64,000 nt of DNA from Mastigias papua (lineage: Eukaryota; Cnidaria; Scyphozoa; Rhizostomeae; Mastigiidae). Shown here one piece after another: positions 9,446 to 22,020 of the stretch. The position numbers and the translations under genes are program-made. The stretch covers positions 14,569,593 to 14,633,592 of the forward strand of contig OZ025272.1 in assembly GCA_964019165.1 (NCBI GenBank), written 5' to 3'. A model generated the notes under the pieces. That model did no database searches, was not told the origin of the DNA, and saw nothing but the letters and a program-made list of their open reading frames with translations. Numbering within the stretch: position 1 is the first letter of the stretch; each line of letters begins with the position of its first letter.

Positions 9446-12400
9446 AGACTTAAGAAGCGAAATTCACATTAACCCTTGTGGCAAGTAGCTCATAGGTGGG
9501 TTTCTGCTCAAGCTTGCAGTGTCTATAGTTCGCTGCCTTAGCATTGAACATTGGAAATATCTATAGCACCAAATGTGCAGTTTAAGTTAAGGAACTATGT
9601 ATTAAGGATCTTCTACTGCTAAAATCTGGTCACCAGAGATCCAGAAATAAGGAATTTTTACAACTGATCCTTATGCTAGGTTCCTTGCAGAAAGAAACAA
9701 GCCTATGTGTGAGTAACGAGCTTTAGAAATTGCAATATTCATGATACATGTTTTGTGATGATGCTTGCAATGCAGATAAATGCTTGCAATGCAGAGCAAA
9801 CGGTTGTGCGGTTGCTTGCAAATCGTTTGCTTCCTAATATTCCATTGATTGTCTGCTTGCTCATTTTTGACATGGGGACGTATTTAATGCACATTCTCGA
9901 ATCAGCCCCCTGATTTTTTTTATGCTTTTTGGATAGGGCTTTTTAGAGGGCAGGACTTACTCGACGTGGGGAGCTTATAAAAGTCCCTGATACATGCCAC
10001 ATAAAAAGATTATTTTCAATGCTCCTCGGATTATTCACAGAAAAAGAACAGTCGAAATATATGCCTCAGGTTCTAACAAAGTACTCACCGTCCTCTGTGA
10101 TGGGGACGTATTTCAGGGGCTTTTTGAAAATTTCGAGTGTTTCCATGTGCGCACGTGCGAGTAATTTTGATTTGCAACAAATGTTGTTAGGAACATTAGC
10201 CATTTCGCAAATAGATTCTCAGAGAGTATTGTGAAACTCTGTTTATAACGTCAGAACATCTGCCTCTGATCTTGATCAGAGATAAGGAACTTTTTATGGG
10301 CCGTTATAGAAGTCATTGAGCGCTAGCAAAAATGTAGAACGATCCAATTCCAGACTGCTACCAAATTGTTGTTGTTCATGAACGAAATCTTGCATATGAA
10401 TCCTGATCTTTTGCTGTTTGGCGGTCCCGGTGAATTTTCTGGCTCTCCTTTCAGCTTTGAATAGTTCCAAAATAATATAATCATATACTTGCACCACACA
10501 TGCAGCGTTTTAAGTGCCCTGGATAATTCTTAGATTTATAGATGAAAATAATGAAAAACTTAGGTTTACGACGAACACTCGAACGTCGTCTAATTTTCAG
10601 AAGTATCAGCACTACTATTCGTTCAAAGTATTGTGATATTGCCTTTCAAACAAAATCTGTATTCATCTAGGTTTTATGGATTTCTGGTCAAGCGTTTTAT
10701 TTTTGTTTCTTTTCGTTTCTTCCTTTCTGTTTTGCTATTGTCGTTAACACATTGTCTGCCAATGCTAAGACAGTCAAGTTTGCACTACCTGTTATCCGAG
10801 AGAGACATGACTGTAGCTCATTTGTTGAAGTGAACTCTGTCAGTCTTTTTAAAATCACTTTGGGAACCTTCCCTGTACAGACAGTTTTCCTTTTCATTAT
10901 GCTCAAAAACTGGTTTTGTTATTTATACAGTACAGTAGACAGCTGAATTGGAATGGGGGGCATGGGTGCTGAGGTCAATTATGCAGTTTGTAAGAGTAGA
11001 TGTGTAGAGCACTTCTATATACAATCTGAGTGAATTATTATGGGGGGGGGGGGTGCAATACCCCTTACCCCCACTTTCTACGGTGTGATTTATGTCATAA
11101 GAACAGTAGCAAGCATAGCTATTCCAGCAGCGTGCTATGTGCTTTGCTGAAAAAGAACGATTGGAAAAATCCAGAGCCTTTGTTTGCCTAAATCAAGTTT
11201 TTTTTCTGTATCAACTATCTTGATGATGCTATTTCCCTCTGCACTTCGCCTTGCTCTCTGATCCTTTCTTGAAAGCTTTGCTATAGGCCTTAGGACCTTT
11301 CTCAAACATTACTTAATAAAGAAAAGAAAGTGCTTACCAACTATATTGTACTTAGACATAGTTTATGATTGTCTTTTTTCCTGTATATTCGACCGTATCT
11401 CACCGAGCTGTTTTGATTATGGTATATTTGTGTTTCTTTGCCAAAGAGCCATCTTTGATTTCAACATGGAAACTCTTTCGCATTGTCCTTTGTATACAAC
11501 TATGTGTGAACTGATAGCTCTTTATCAATAGGTACCTGCAGCCTGCGCGAAATGGAGGCCGGCTTAAGATTTTCAAGTTGATAATTGTCGTATACATCAC
11601 CGCTGTAGTGACTATGACGTCATTGTTAAATTTCTCTTTGGCTATCTTGATTGCTGTACCACTAGTGCCGATGGTGCTTTCCGTGGATGTTAGTCAACAC
11701 TCAAAAAGGTAGGCTGTGTATTTTTTCAATTTTCCGGTTAACTACCAAGGTAGCTGTCATGAAGAATGGAGCAGACCCGAGCGGAAGGGGTTCAGCAGGG
11801 TCACCAAATCTTTTGAAGGGAAATGTGGGGCTAGCAGATTACTTCATTCTATAAGGATTTTCATTTAGAACCTCATTTAGGATATTCGAAGGTCCCAGCA
11901 AATATGAAATTTCATTCACTGCTGTCGGGGTTATTTTCGCTGCTCTCATCCTCATCAGTATACAAACTTGCAGTATCCCTTGATATTTGTCACCTTGCTT
12001 TCTGAAAACTCTTAAATAGAGACCTTCGGGACTCTAAAACTCTATAGAAATATACACTGGGGCCAAGTAAGTCGTTCTTGTATCTTGTGTTGGACTACAT
12101 AGTTTTATTGTGTATTTTGAAATCCCTTCCACCCCGGTCTTTTCCATACTTAATGACACTGCCCTAATTGCGTATATATCTTGCAGTTTTGGTTCCAGTT
12201 CATATTTGGATCTACTCACATCTTGCACTCGCATGGGTTTATTCCCGATAATTTTATTCTCCATTGATGTGCTACGAAGGATTGATATTATTGATGCGCC
12301 AGATTAATGTTAGATATATACATGGATCTACTCACATCTAGAGATTGCTTTATTTCCCATTAGTTTGCTGGGAAAGATTGATATTAATGCTTTTGAAGAT

Positions 12401-14149
12401 TCGTGAATAAAATAAAAGCCACTGTGAATTGAGAAAAACATATCATTTGCATTTGATACGTGTCATCATCCGGGAGGTTTTTCACCCCTCCTGACTCGAT
12501 TTTGAAGTCCCGACTATAAAGAAGCACCATTGGAAGGTAGCTTGTAACGAGTTACACCTTTGTTTTACCAAGTTTATTAAATTTGAATTGCGATTATTGT
12601 CGAGCCCTCTGGCAGACAATTAGGACTATTGCTTCATTCAGGTTGTCTTCGATCCATTAACTCCGAGACATATAGTGTATAATATATAGTATATTAACTC
12701 CGGCCATTTCTTACATCAATTTACCACACAATATTATAGGCATTGGAGAAATACGCATAGTCTCCTGAAGGTCATCTCCATGTCAACGTGAAATGCATAT
12801 TATTTGCATGTTTCTAGATTCAACTCAAATGCATTTCCTAAGAAGATTTCTTGTTTATTTAAAACGTCTTTTGATGTAGCCATTATAGCCTACGTTTACA
12901 TTAAATTTAGACAGCAGGCTGGGTACTGTGTTAAGATTTCCTCCAGTGACATCAGCCAGTCAACGAACTGGTTAAATTTCTCGGTAGAGACTATTTTAAT
13001 GAAGTTTTTTCGAGTCGACACTCTCATTAATACCTTATACTTCAAATTGTCAACAACACCTCTATTTGTTTATTCTATTTTTGTTTTATCCCCCAGTAGT
13101 ACATTCAGCATAGCCTGTTGTTTCTTCAGCTTTGCTCCATGTTTACATTACTTGTATGCAAAAACTACTAGCTTTTTTCCTATGTAACCAGACGAGAGTA
13201 AGTGAAAGAAACAGACTTGACTGTCTAACAGAGGTTCTGTGATGGGGGGGGGGACTCAGCCCCCTTTGGTAAAATGAGGAGAGTAGTAGAGGCTCAGCCC
13301 TCCTTCCAACTAGCGTATGCTAATCTAATGAATTGTTAACTTAGTATTATGAACCAATCCTTGATTAAGGCTTTATTTATGATTTCCATCCATTGCTTTG
13401 ATAACTGTTTATGACCTTGCATGTATAAAGATTTGAACAGTTCTGAGTGAAATATTTGGCCTAGTCAAAGGCGTGGCTCATAGAAGTAGCCTAAATTACA
13501 GCGTCCTCTTAGATTTTTAGGATTGCACCCCTGCTTCTGACTACCACAAGACAGCAAAGTACGCCTTGGCTTTGCGCTAGTTCTTTCTTATTGCACTTTG
13601 CCAAGTACATTGAAGATACATTTGTTCATTTTAGGGTCATAGCTGTTCTACAGTATGCCATCGTCCTGTTCTTGTCACCCGTATCGTGTGTGGTTATTCT
13701 GTCTGCATTCCAGATTCTGGCATCAGGTGGCAACATAGATGCGAGAACTTTGATGAGTCAATGCGTAGAGAAAGCAGATTCGCTTTTATTTTACGCCCTT
13801 TCAAAGCCGTATATTAATATATGGACTTGGGAGTTATTATGCCTGGTCATACTCCCAATATGGGTTTTGATTTCAAGCATGGCCTATCCTTACTAGCTTG
13901 TAATTGGATTGTGTATATAGATTGGCTGCCTCTGCTGTTGCAATTGAACTTCTCTTTTGTCCTCTCTTCTTTGTTTTTTCTTCTAGCACATATACTTGTA
14001 GCAATGATACTAACGGTGGAATAGATAGTATTATAATAATTTCAATAATTTAAGACAACAGGGTTTGGAAAAGCTGTGAAATGAGAATACGTAGAAGTGA
14101 ATGGCCCAAGTCACAATCCTGAACTTTATTCGTCGATAGGTCTACCACT
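9446..14149. other. no supported gene
   Basis: AT-rich sequence with only short, unrelated open frames. GGAACC/TTCCTTA words around 9590-9670 resemble the MITE family at 30016. Two GGGGACGTATTT blocks (about 9874 and 10102) repeat within the stretch. G-rich homopolymer runs occur at 11041 and 13243. Confidence 0.4.
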
Positions 14150-14375
14150 GCCCTTCTCTCACTGGTGTGGGGAGTCCTCTTTCAACAGCAGGTTTTGTGC
14201 GCTTTCCGATGAAGTCTGTACAAATTGGTGAAAAGAGGACAGTGCGAGCAAAGACTCACCCTTGAGCAATAGCTTGAAAGTGTGACCGGATATCTCTGTG
14301 CTAGAGCATTCGAAGTTCAAGGTGGAAGATGAAAAGTTCGAGCCCAGCGTAGGCAACTAATTTTCTCGCACTTTC
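14150..14375 (+). mobile_element. degenerate tRNA-derived SINE, same family as 7513
   Basis: It shares the body blocks GGGAGTCCTCTTTCAACAGC and GTGCGAGCAAAGACTCACCC, then a decayed head (CCGGATATCTCTGTGCTAGA, AAGTTCGAGCCC) and the tail TTTTCTCGCACTTTCA. It is clearly older than the copies in the 7 kb cluster. Confidence 0.7.
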
Positions 14376-15339
14376 ATCAAGCTCAGTAGTACGAGAGTCA
14401 AACCTCTTTTGAGAAAGATAAACATCATGTTTAAGTGAAGTAGTTTTTCCTTCCATAGGCTTTATTAATCCTATATATGGGCATGTACATCCTCATAAAG
14501 TTTAAGATATTAGTTAGTATTCATTTTCAATAATTTCAAAGCTAGTATACCCTTCAATCCGAAGATTAATTGTTAGATACCCCATTTGTTGATCCAAAGG
14601 AAATCACAATTTGACTGTGAATCAAATGCACCATTCGAGAAGAAAGCTCCAAATTATCGTGAAACGAAATTAATAAGTTTACAGTTAACACCAGGTAAAG
14701 GCCTTTTTTGCTGAAAAGCAATTGAGTTACGAGGTGTGAATTAAAGATACGATATAAAGTATAGAGATGTGGTATTTAAATAGTAGATGTGGGAATATTG
14801 CTTAATCTTTGGTTTCTAATAAACAGGAGGGCATTTATTGATTTCTAGGAATTGTCTAACCCACTGGAGCTTATTGGGACCTTCCACCTGCTATTCTTAG
14901 GAAACAGGGCGTGGAAGACAACAAATATGATAAAGACTAGCATTTTCATGGGTTAATTTGATGATAATATTAACTGAAGCCAGGATTTCTGAAGCTAATA
15001 TGTGCATTGTGTTAATACTATTTCTATGTCATTCTCATTCTACAACTAATCAGATATTATTTGAGAAAACTCAAACCCCACCACTTACTCCAATCCCCCA
15101 TTTACTAAATTTCAAAACTTTTTCAATCCTTGGAGTTATTCCAACCTCCACGTATACAAGAGACCAAAGAGTAAGTGATAGAAGTGGTGCTTTTTACTAA
15201 GGTGGGTATGGGGAATGTGAATTAGGTGGTAGGTGAGAGAGGTGCTATGCCATTGGGGAGACAGAGGTGTACTAGATATTACTTGTTTGGTTTTCTTTAC
15301 CATTTTGGATATAGAAACTGTTACTTTAATAGTAGATCT
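14376..15339. other. no supported gene
   Basis: AT-rich with no exon-like frames and no recognised repeat. Confidence 0.4.
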
Positions 15340-15645
15340 GAGTGATGCCAGGAATGGTGGTAGATTGGAGGAATGTGATTTACATGGGAGACTTCAGAGA
15401 TTCTATTTGGGTTGTAGTTCTGGATTGGAAGGATGTGATTTAGGTGGTAGATTTGAGGGATATGATTTAGATGGTAGATATGAGGGATGTGTTGTACATG
15501 GTAGATGTGGGAGAGGTGATTTAGGTGACAGATATGAGCTGTGTGATAGATGTGATGTATGTGATTTACATGGTACATGTGAAGGAGGTTATTTAGGTGG
15601 TAGATATTAGGGTTGTGATTTATGTGGTAGATGTGGGGTATTTGA
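15340..15645. repeat. minisatellite, period near 30 bp
   Basis: Degenerate units of the type GATTTAGGTGGTAGATTTGA plus about 10 bp. Because the period is a multiple of three, a 125-residue frame (15233-15610) reads as Gly/Asp/Arg-rich decapeptide repeats. The opposite strand reads as His/Tyr/Ile repeats. Neither looks like a gene. Confidence 0.8.
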
Positions 15646-16647
15646 TATAGGAGCCATTCAAAAAGTATGAAATGGTAGGGGGTGGGTGGGTAAGTGCCAA
15701 TTTTGTGATTGGCGGTAGTAATTGGGAATTTGGACCAATTGGTGATCGGAAACTAGAAAGCATGAATATTTCGAGCGGGATGAGCGATTATTCGGTACTC
15801 GAGAGTATGCTTATGAACTAACCTCTTTTTCGAAGGAGAGTTGGCGATACCGAGACGAATTCAATTGGCCAGCTTAAAGGCTGACATGACCTGATGGTAT
15901 GAACTTCAATTTTGACTAGATAAATTGCAAGATGCAACGAATATACATAAGAAGTATAGTCCGTAGCGTATTACAGGTAAGTACACACCTGTGACCTTGC
16001 TATAATCGACTGTTCATCAATATTTGAAGATAATATAGACCGTGCTGCAAGCCCGACTGCAGAATATGGCCTTTTTCCACGAGATCTCGCTCGAGTGTGC
16101 ACGAGCAAAAAGTCAGGTGTGCAAGTGTGTACTTGGTCTCAGGTGTGCGCTTGCAATGCCTGCTTGATGTTTGACTGAGAAAGTATAACGATTTTATTTA
16201 TTTTCTGTTGTTTCTCATCTTGAAAGGTTCTGTACCGAACAGCATGCACGTCAGCTTTTGCTTCATTAATGTCGTTATGAAAGTTTGAAGCATTCAAATT
16301 AACCAGAATAACCACGCCCTATCACCTTCCAGCAAACTACTACGCCCATTTCTGGGTGTGCATTATGATTTGCGACAAAGAGTCTCGCGTGTGCAATTGC
16401 CAAACTCTGCAGTGTGGGCTGCAAGTTGTCGACTTTGTCAAACAAACACTTTTCTGGATGATTTTGGTGGAATCTATATACATTTGATGCGTACACAGTG
16501 ATTTGCCTATTTTACGTCTCTGCATAAATTTGCCCATGTTCATTTGCCCATTTTACGGCGCTCAGGGCCTCTACCGTCGTTTGACTGTGTATATTACTTA
16601 CTGCATGCTGTTGTGATGAACTTCAACTGAACGAACATTACTTTTAG
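15646..16647. other. upstream region of BOLA3, first exon not located
   Basis: The first coding exon, expected to hold the start codon and mitochondrial leader, should lie here or further upstream. Candidate ATG-to-GT stretches near 16243 and 16538 are not convincing. Confidence 0.35.
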
Positions 16648-19600
16648 AGTCAAAAGACAAGGAGAACTTTTGGAAATAATCTGCATTTAACAAGTGCCCT
16701 AGCACAGCCTGAGAATGGAGAGAAGAGAATTGCTGATCTGCTAAAATCGAAACTTGAAGTCGATGAAATTGTAGTGAGAGATATCTCAGGTAATCAGCTG
16801 GACAGCTATCAAGTCTTTTATAATTTGTATAATGAACATTGTGAAGGGCCTGCAGTACCGATGTGAAGAATCTGGGCAGGTGAATTTCTGTATAAGCAAC
16901 ATTACATGCATTACTTTCTTGTGGAACAAGGTCCCGTAGTGTAGGGTTAGGGTCACATAGTACAGGGTTAGGGTCAGTCGTAGGTAATGTGTCTTTAAAA
17001 TAAAATAGTGTTCCCACTGAAGAAATATAGGGAGGAATGGTGCTTACTATTGCTTACACGATCATACTTATGGAGAGTCATAAGGGGCCAATGTGGAATG
17101 GATCAGGCATTTGTGCACCACAGATCTGCGCAAATGTTCAAACTATTTACACCTGTATACTCTGTACACACAAAATTCCATGCATAAGTGCTATTTTCTT
17201 ATTAGAATGCACTGGTGTAGAACAAACCCTGAATTTCTGTATGCCATGTATCTGTCAGGTAACCCCCCTTGATTCCAGATTGGGTAAGGGGTTTGTATGC
17301 CAACTGTTATGTGCTTTTCATTATAATTTCTCTCCCATATGCAATGCTACAGATTTTTTTACATATTCTTGATATACACAATGAGTGTTTTCAAATGTTA
17401 TAGCTGATGGGACAAGCTTGTCCCAAAACATTCTACACCAATGTGTTGTAGCAGCTTCATTGTTGACAACTGTTAAGTCAATAATGGATACATCAATGAC
17501 AATTTAAAACTTATGAACCTGTCTATTTTCTCTAGTTCATCCTGCGATGCTACTTGTCATTGCTTTCATTCTTAAGATATAATAAAGCTGCACTTTCCAA
17601 CTGGTATATGGTTTATATGCAATTTCAACTGCCCAGATTGCTCACATCTGCCTTGTGAAGATTCTCATAGTGAAGGGATTTTGTATCTGCTGATTATGTC
17701 AAACAATGTTGAAAGTTATTCTCATGGCAGATACATGGACTAGACTGTATTCTGTGAATTTGGCTCAGGGAACCTCATTTCTAGGTAAATTATGGCACAT
17801 TTACAGGTTGTGGAATTCAAGATATTTTGACTGATATAGGCTTATTCAAGTACCATGAATAGGACTTCTACCAAGTAATGGCATGTATGTGGATAGAAGC
17901 AATCAAAGTGCCACAGAGAACATATTCCCTGTGCACTACTAAGATTATAGTTTGGTCTGTGGGCTACTATTCAATGTACTCATCAGCTTCAGAGGCAAGA
18001 AGCCTGTCTTGGAGAATAAGACAAGAGCCTGTTGTATATGCAAAAATTTCATAAAACTCCTACACACCTTTCCTCCCAGAAACTTTATGTCCATGGAAAA
18101 AGTGAATTTGTGTGCTCTCACCAATCCTTATGTGGATTATGGCTTAAGTGCATCATACAGTGACACCTTTTGAAGCCTGGCAGTCCCTTAGACTCATAGA
18201 GTAAGGGGCATATCAACATATATTGCTTATTAATATCTTTTAGTAAACTGTAAATAGACTGAGGGGCCACAGTTGTACAGATTGCAGCATTTATTCATGC
18301 AGTGTATTCCTTAGGTAGACTTGGGGAAAAGAATTGTTTAAGCTCTCCAAATAGATGGCCTGTCTGTGGCTCATATTTGTAGTCATTTCAGACCAAGTTA
18401 AGGTAATGTTAGCTATTTTGTTATTGCATTCCCAAAAGATTTTCCTTCAATTGTCACATTCCCAGTTAATTTTTGTTGGTTGGGAATGGAAATGATTAAC
18501 CTTCTGATACTATTGGAGCCATAGTTTTGCTTAGTTTGGATTATGTATTTAGTAATGAGCTAAGTAAAGCTGGAAAATTCTCCAGAATAGAATATTAGCA
18601 TGGTTGAATGGCTGTAAAATTGCTTGCACCACTTTTTTGTTCTGTATAAACCACCATTTTTTATACACTGTTCTTCATTATAAGCCACAGTGAATGGGTT
18701 TCATGAAAGAAGTTACCCACAAACTATCCAATATGATGTTTGGTTAAAATGTCATATAGAAGAAGTGATGAAAAATTGATTGTGCTCTGAAATTCTATAA
18801 GCCACCCTTGAACATATATGCCACAATGAAGTTAGGCAGGAAGTAGTTTCAAGCCACAGCTTATTATTATCATATCATTTTGGTATTATTGGTCATTTAT
18901 GCTTTTACACACCTTGTATCTGGAAGCATGTAAGATATATAAAAGTATAAGTATATGTTAGAAAATGAGATGAGCTCAAGTAGATTGATAAAACTGCATA
19001 TCTTAGACTTAGTTGGGTTGTACTATTGTCATATTAACTCAAAAATAATCCCCAGCTTTTGTATGATGATTTATAATTCGTTTCTGCTGTTAGGCTTTCT
19101 ACTACTTTGACCATTTCATGGTTTTTACTATGTGCTGTTGGCCATTTTGCCATCTCCTTATTATTAACTATATATTTCTTTGTATTTTCATGTTTCTATT
19201 GATATGATATACAAATTTACCCTTTGTGCTTTACAAAATCTCAGGAACTATCTGGTGCCATTTTTGTTATCTTTTACTGGGTGGCAAGCTGAGTAGGAAT
19301 AGACTTTACATTTTGTACAGCCTTTGTGATATGCATAATACTAAAAGTAGGTGTCAGAGAGTGATAGTGTACTTCTGGCCTTCATCTTGCAGTTAATAGT
19401 TGCAATTTACACTGCCAGGAATATCTTGTAGTAGGTTCAGATATACTGAATTATTTCTAGGAGGTTGTGGATCAATGTATGAAATATATGTAGCTGCAAA
19501 AGACTTCAAGGATAAGCGAACAATCCAACAGCACCGCTTAGTAAATGAGGTAAGAATATGCCAGTTTCTGGGTACTTAGCTCTATTTCTCAACAGAGCTT

Positions 19601-20105
19601 TCCTCTTTGGTTTTTAATAAATTTTAATTTTGGTTTATTGGTTGACACCAGCTAAGTCATATCCAATATAGAACTAGGAATCATGTCTGCTACTTATGGA
19701 TTTTCGTATAATCACATTATGGACCTTTGAGAACAATTTCTGTATATTTGCAATAGGCCTTGGTCTTCAAGTGATTGAGTGGTGCAAATTTAACCAAAAA
19801 CATAACAGCACTTAACTGATGGTAATAATACCAACTACACTCATCTCATTACAAATCCGATTTGACTGTCATTTGTATTGTTACTCGCTGGTTGTACTCA
19901 ACCACTACTTATGCTTACTGTGAACCAATCCTTGCATTTCTAGTGTTACAATATCTACAAGTTTTGCCAACAAAGCAATGTGGGTTAAAGTGTCTCATGA
20001 GTTTTGTTATATTTTCTCTAATTTGAGTGGGTATCATTGTAGATTCTGAAAGATGAAGTTAAGCAAATGCATGGTCTGAGGATATATACAAAAGTCCCAG
20101 AATGA
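16648..20105 (+). CDS. BOLA3: BolA family member 3 (partial; first exon not found)
   Basis: Exons seen: 16648-16789, 19461-19549 and 20043-20105 (stop TGA), with AG/GT borders and matching phases (1, then 0). Read together they give a BolA domain: EKRIADLLKSKL, VVRDISG, GGCGSMYEIYVAAKDF, KRTIQQHRLVNE, then EVKQMHGLRIYTKVPE. This matches animal BOLA3 nearly block for block, including the Cys of GGCG and the His of MHGLRI that serve as cluster ligands in the BOLA3-GLRX5 pair. BOLA3 acts in mitochondria in late iron-sulfur cluster delivery, for example to lipoate synthase. The residues before the domain (QKTRRTFGNN) are basic, as expected for the end of a targeting peptide. Confidence 0.9.
16930..16980. 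repeat. short telomere-like words in BOLA3 intron
   Basis: Two blocks of AGGGTTAGGGTCA, each followed or preceded by TAGTA, repeat with a spacing of about 22 bp. They are too short to be a true interstitial telomere array. Confidence 0.5.
17404..17445 (+). ncRNA. hammerhead-like relic in BOLA3 intron
   Basis: CTGATG, then a long perfect helix GGGACAAG/CTTGTCCC, then AAAAC and a second hairpin CATT...AATG followed by TG. Both helices of the hammerhead layout can form. The core GAAAC is changed (CAAAAC) and the cleavage triplet is GTG, so it is likely inactive. Confidence 0.4.
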
Positions 20106-20612
20106 GGTAGTTATTTAGCTACATGATACATGGGCCTAAAATGAGGGTCAAGCTACTTAAGCTGTATATTGGTGAATTGAGTGTAATGTATTTTGACTTT
20201 TTGAAAGAGACATAGCATTATATTTATGAGTAATTGAAATTTTGAGCAAGTAGCTTTGTTACTTTCTAGTATTCTTACCAGAATTTTGAAATTGAAATTT
20301 CCATCAGTAAACTGCAATTTCAACATTGTATGATTCTCTATTTGTAAACCTAAACTAAATGTGCAAAGGCTCAAACATTTTTTGTCGAAATCCGTACATC
20401 GGACGTACATTAACTTCTAAGTTGATGTGTAAGCTTTGAAGAGAAATAGAAGCACATTGCATAAATCATGCCAAAATTGAAGTCATTGCTTTATCAAATG
20501 TAAGAATGAGTACGTTATTTCGAAAGCTAATGAAATATTATTATATTAATTGTATTTCATTTCAAATGAAAATTTTCCATAATAGCAAGATTCAACCCCA
20601 ATTAATGTCACG
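20106..20612. other. intergenic between BOLA3 and the NUPR1-like gene
   Basis: The two genes converge on this stretch of about 500 bp. I see no exon. Confidence 0.5.
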
Positions 20613-20807
20613 TTAACTTTTTTCTTTTCTTTTCTGCTCTGCGTTTGAAATATTTTCTGCCAACTTCCTTTCTTGTCCTGGCTTCATTCCTGCACTTGAA
20701 TGTGACTTTGAATCCAAGTGTGCTTCTTTCTTCGATTTTCCTTTCCTAGATGAACCTTGGGCATAAGCCTTGTCATCGTATTCGTAATCTTCATAGCTGT
20801 CTGCCAT
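20613..20807 (-). CDS. NUPR1/p8-like nuclear stress protein, intronless
   Basis: A 64-residue ORF with no intron. The N-terminus is acidic and Tyr-rich (SYEDYEYDD, about 4-12), like the DEYDxY region of NUPR1. The conserved core follows: SSRKGKSKKEA (about 19-29), then GQERKLAENISNAEQKRKEK (44-63). Animal NUPR1 has RKGRTKREA ... HERKLVTKLQNSERKKR, so the spacing and basic pattern agree. NUPR1 is a small, disordered, highly basic chromatin-associated protein induced by cell stress; the two basic clusters would act as a nuclear signal. Length is near the family range of 70-85. Other small basic proteins such as SERF fit less well. Confidence 0.8.
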   Translation of the reverse strand: MADSYEDYEYDDKAYAQGSSRKGKSKKEAHLDSKSHSSAGMKPGQERKLAENISNAEQKRKEKS

Positions 20808-21075
20808 TCTCTGATTTGACCCTTGATCTTTCCAACCAAAATAGCAAGATCAGCTAGGCAGCTTTAGTGCCAAATGCCAGCAAGTCCCACGCCAACAGTA
20901 CGTCAATGATAGAATTCCTTTGTGGTCTGGTAAAATAATGACTCTATCGCTATCTGTGGACTTGTCTTAACGTGCTGGATGCTGATGCTCTCTTCTTGGC
21001 CTAGTTCGGGGTCACTTTCTCGTCATCACAGCCTCGTATGCAATTTGTTTTGAAATGCAAAATGGCCTTTGGTAG

Positions 21076-21083
21076 TGACGTCA
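21076..21083. promoter_or_regulatory. perfect CRE/ATF palindrome upstream of the NUPR1-like gene
   Basis: TGACGTCA, followed within 5 bp by GTGACGTTAC, about 270 bp upstream of the start codon. Vertebrate NUPR1 is an ATF4/CREB-type stress target. Use of the site here is inference. Confidence 0.35.
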
Positions 21084-21113
21084 TAAGTGACGTTACACCT
21101 ACTGCATCTAAAT

Positions 21114-21545
21114 GGGTCATTCATTTAGTGCGTCGCACCAAAATTGCTTAAGTCGACCCCTCCTTCCTCGTACGCACACAGCATTTTTATGTACCCCTCC
21201 CCTCTTGCGTACATACTCTCGATTATTTGAACCCCCATCTCTAATGGAAAGTTTCCACCCGTCCAAAACTATGCAAGAAAACTGTTTGGCCATTCACGAG
21301 ACAGTAAAACGATCATTATAAAGTATTTTATAAAAAATCGATAAGATATTTCTTCTACAACTTTGGTGGGGGGTAGAATGAAGTCATTTTGCAAATGAAA
21401 GTATTTCAGGGTACAGATTGCAGACAAGGCAAGTACATTTTTTGCGTACACACTTTAATGTGTCAGCCCCCTCCCCCTTGTACGCAATCGTACGCTTTTG
21501 CTTGCCCCCTCCCCCCTCGTGCGTACGTACTAAGTGAATGATCCC
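21114..21545. mobile_element. MITE, 432 bp, GGGTCATTCA termini
   Basis: The terminal inverted repeats begin GGGTCATTCATTTAGTGCGT and end ACGTACTAAGTGAATGATCCC (rc matches with a few changes). Inside, C-rich blocks next to GTACGCA words are repeated on both sides. No transposase ORF. The type resembles short non-autonomous elements of the PIF/Harbinger-ISL2EU assemblage; assignment is tentative. Confidence 0.7.
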
Positions 21546-21884
21546 AAAGGTTGTAGCAGTAGTCTGTCCAAATAATTCTTTATGAGGATGGTGGTTAGAG
21601 TTCGTTAAACAAGAAAGTGAATTAAAGTAAGGCTCGTATAATGCAGCTGTCGGGTCACGTTTTGAAGAACACACTGAAGGGTACGTTATTTGATTGCATT
21701 GTCCCTCTTTTAGCCAATGTGCACGCAGGAGTCATGACATCTTTATTGCAATGTGCATTGGTCTACCGATGAGAGACAGTATGCTATGCTCTTCTATGAA
21801 AATGAGCTCTATATTCGGGGAGGGGTAGTAATGGTAAGGGAGAAAAGAAAAATGGCTAAACTTTAGCAATAGAAGGGAGAGGGA

Positions 21885-22020
21885 AGAAGAGAGAAATCGC
21901 TCGGGAAGAATCGGGAAGAATCGGGAAGAAATCGGGAAGAAATCGGGAAGAAGGGAGACGGAAAAAATCGCAATCGGGACGAAATAGGGAAGAAGGGAGA
22001 CGGAAAAAATTGCAAAGTCT
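21885..22020. repeat. purine-rich minisatellite (AATCGGGAAGA units)
   Basis: About five units of ATCGGGAAGAA are followed by two longer units containing GGGAGACGGAAAAAAT. The 207-residue minus frame across it is low complexity. Confidence 0.85.

Noticed and set aside
16930..16980. Interstitial telomere array
   Set aside because: Only two TTAGGG-like words separated by other sequence.
20613..20807. SERF-type protein
   Set aside because: The order acidic Tyr-rich N-terminus, RKGK.KKEA and ERKL...N.E.K matches NUPR1 much better.
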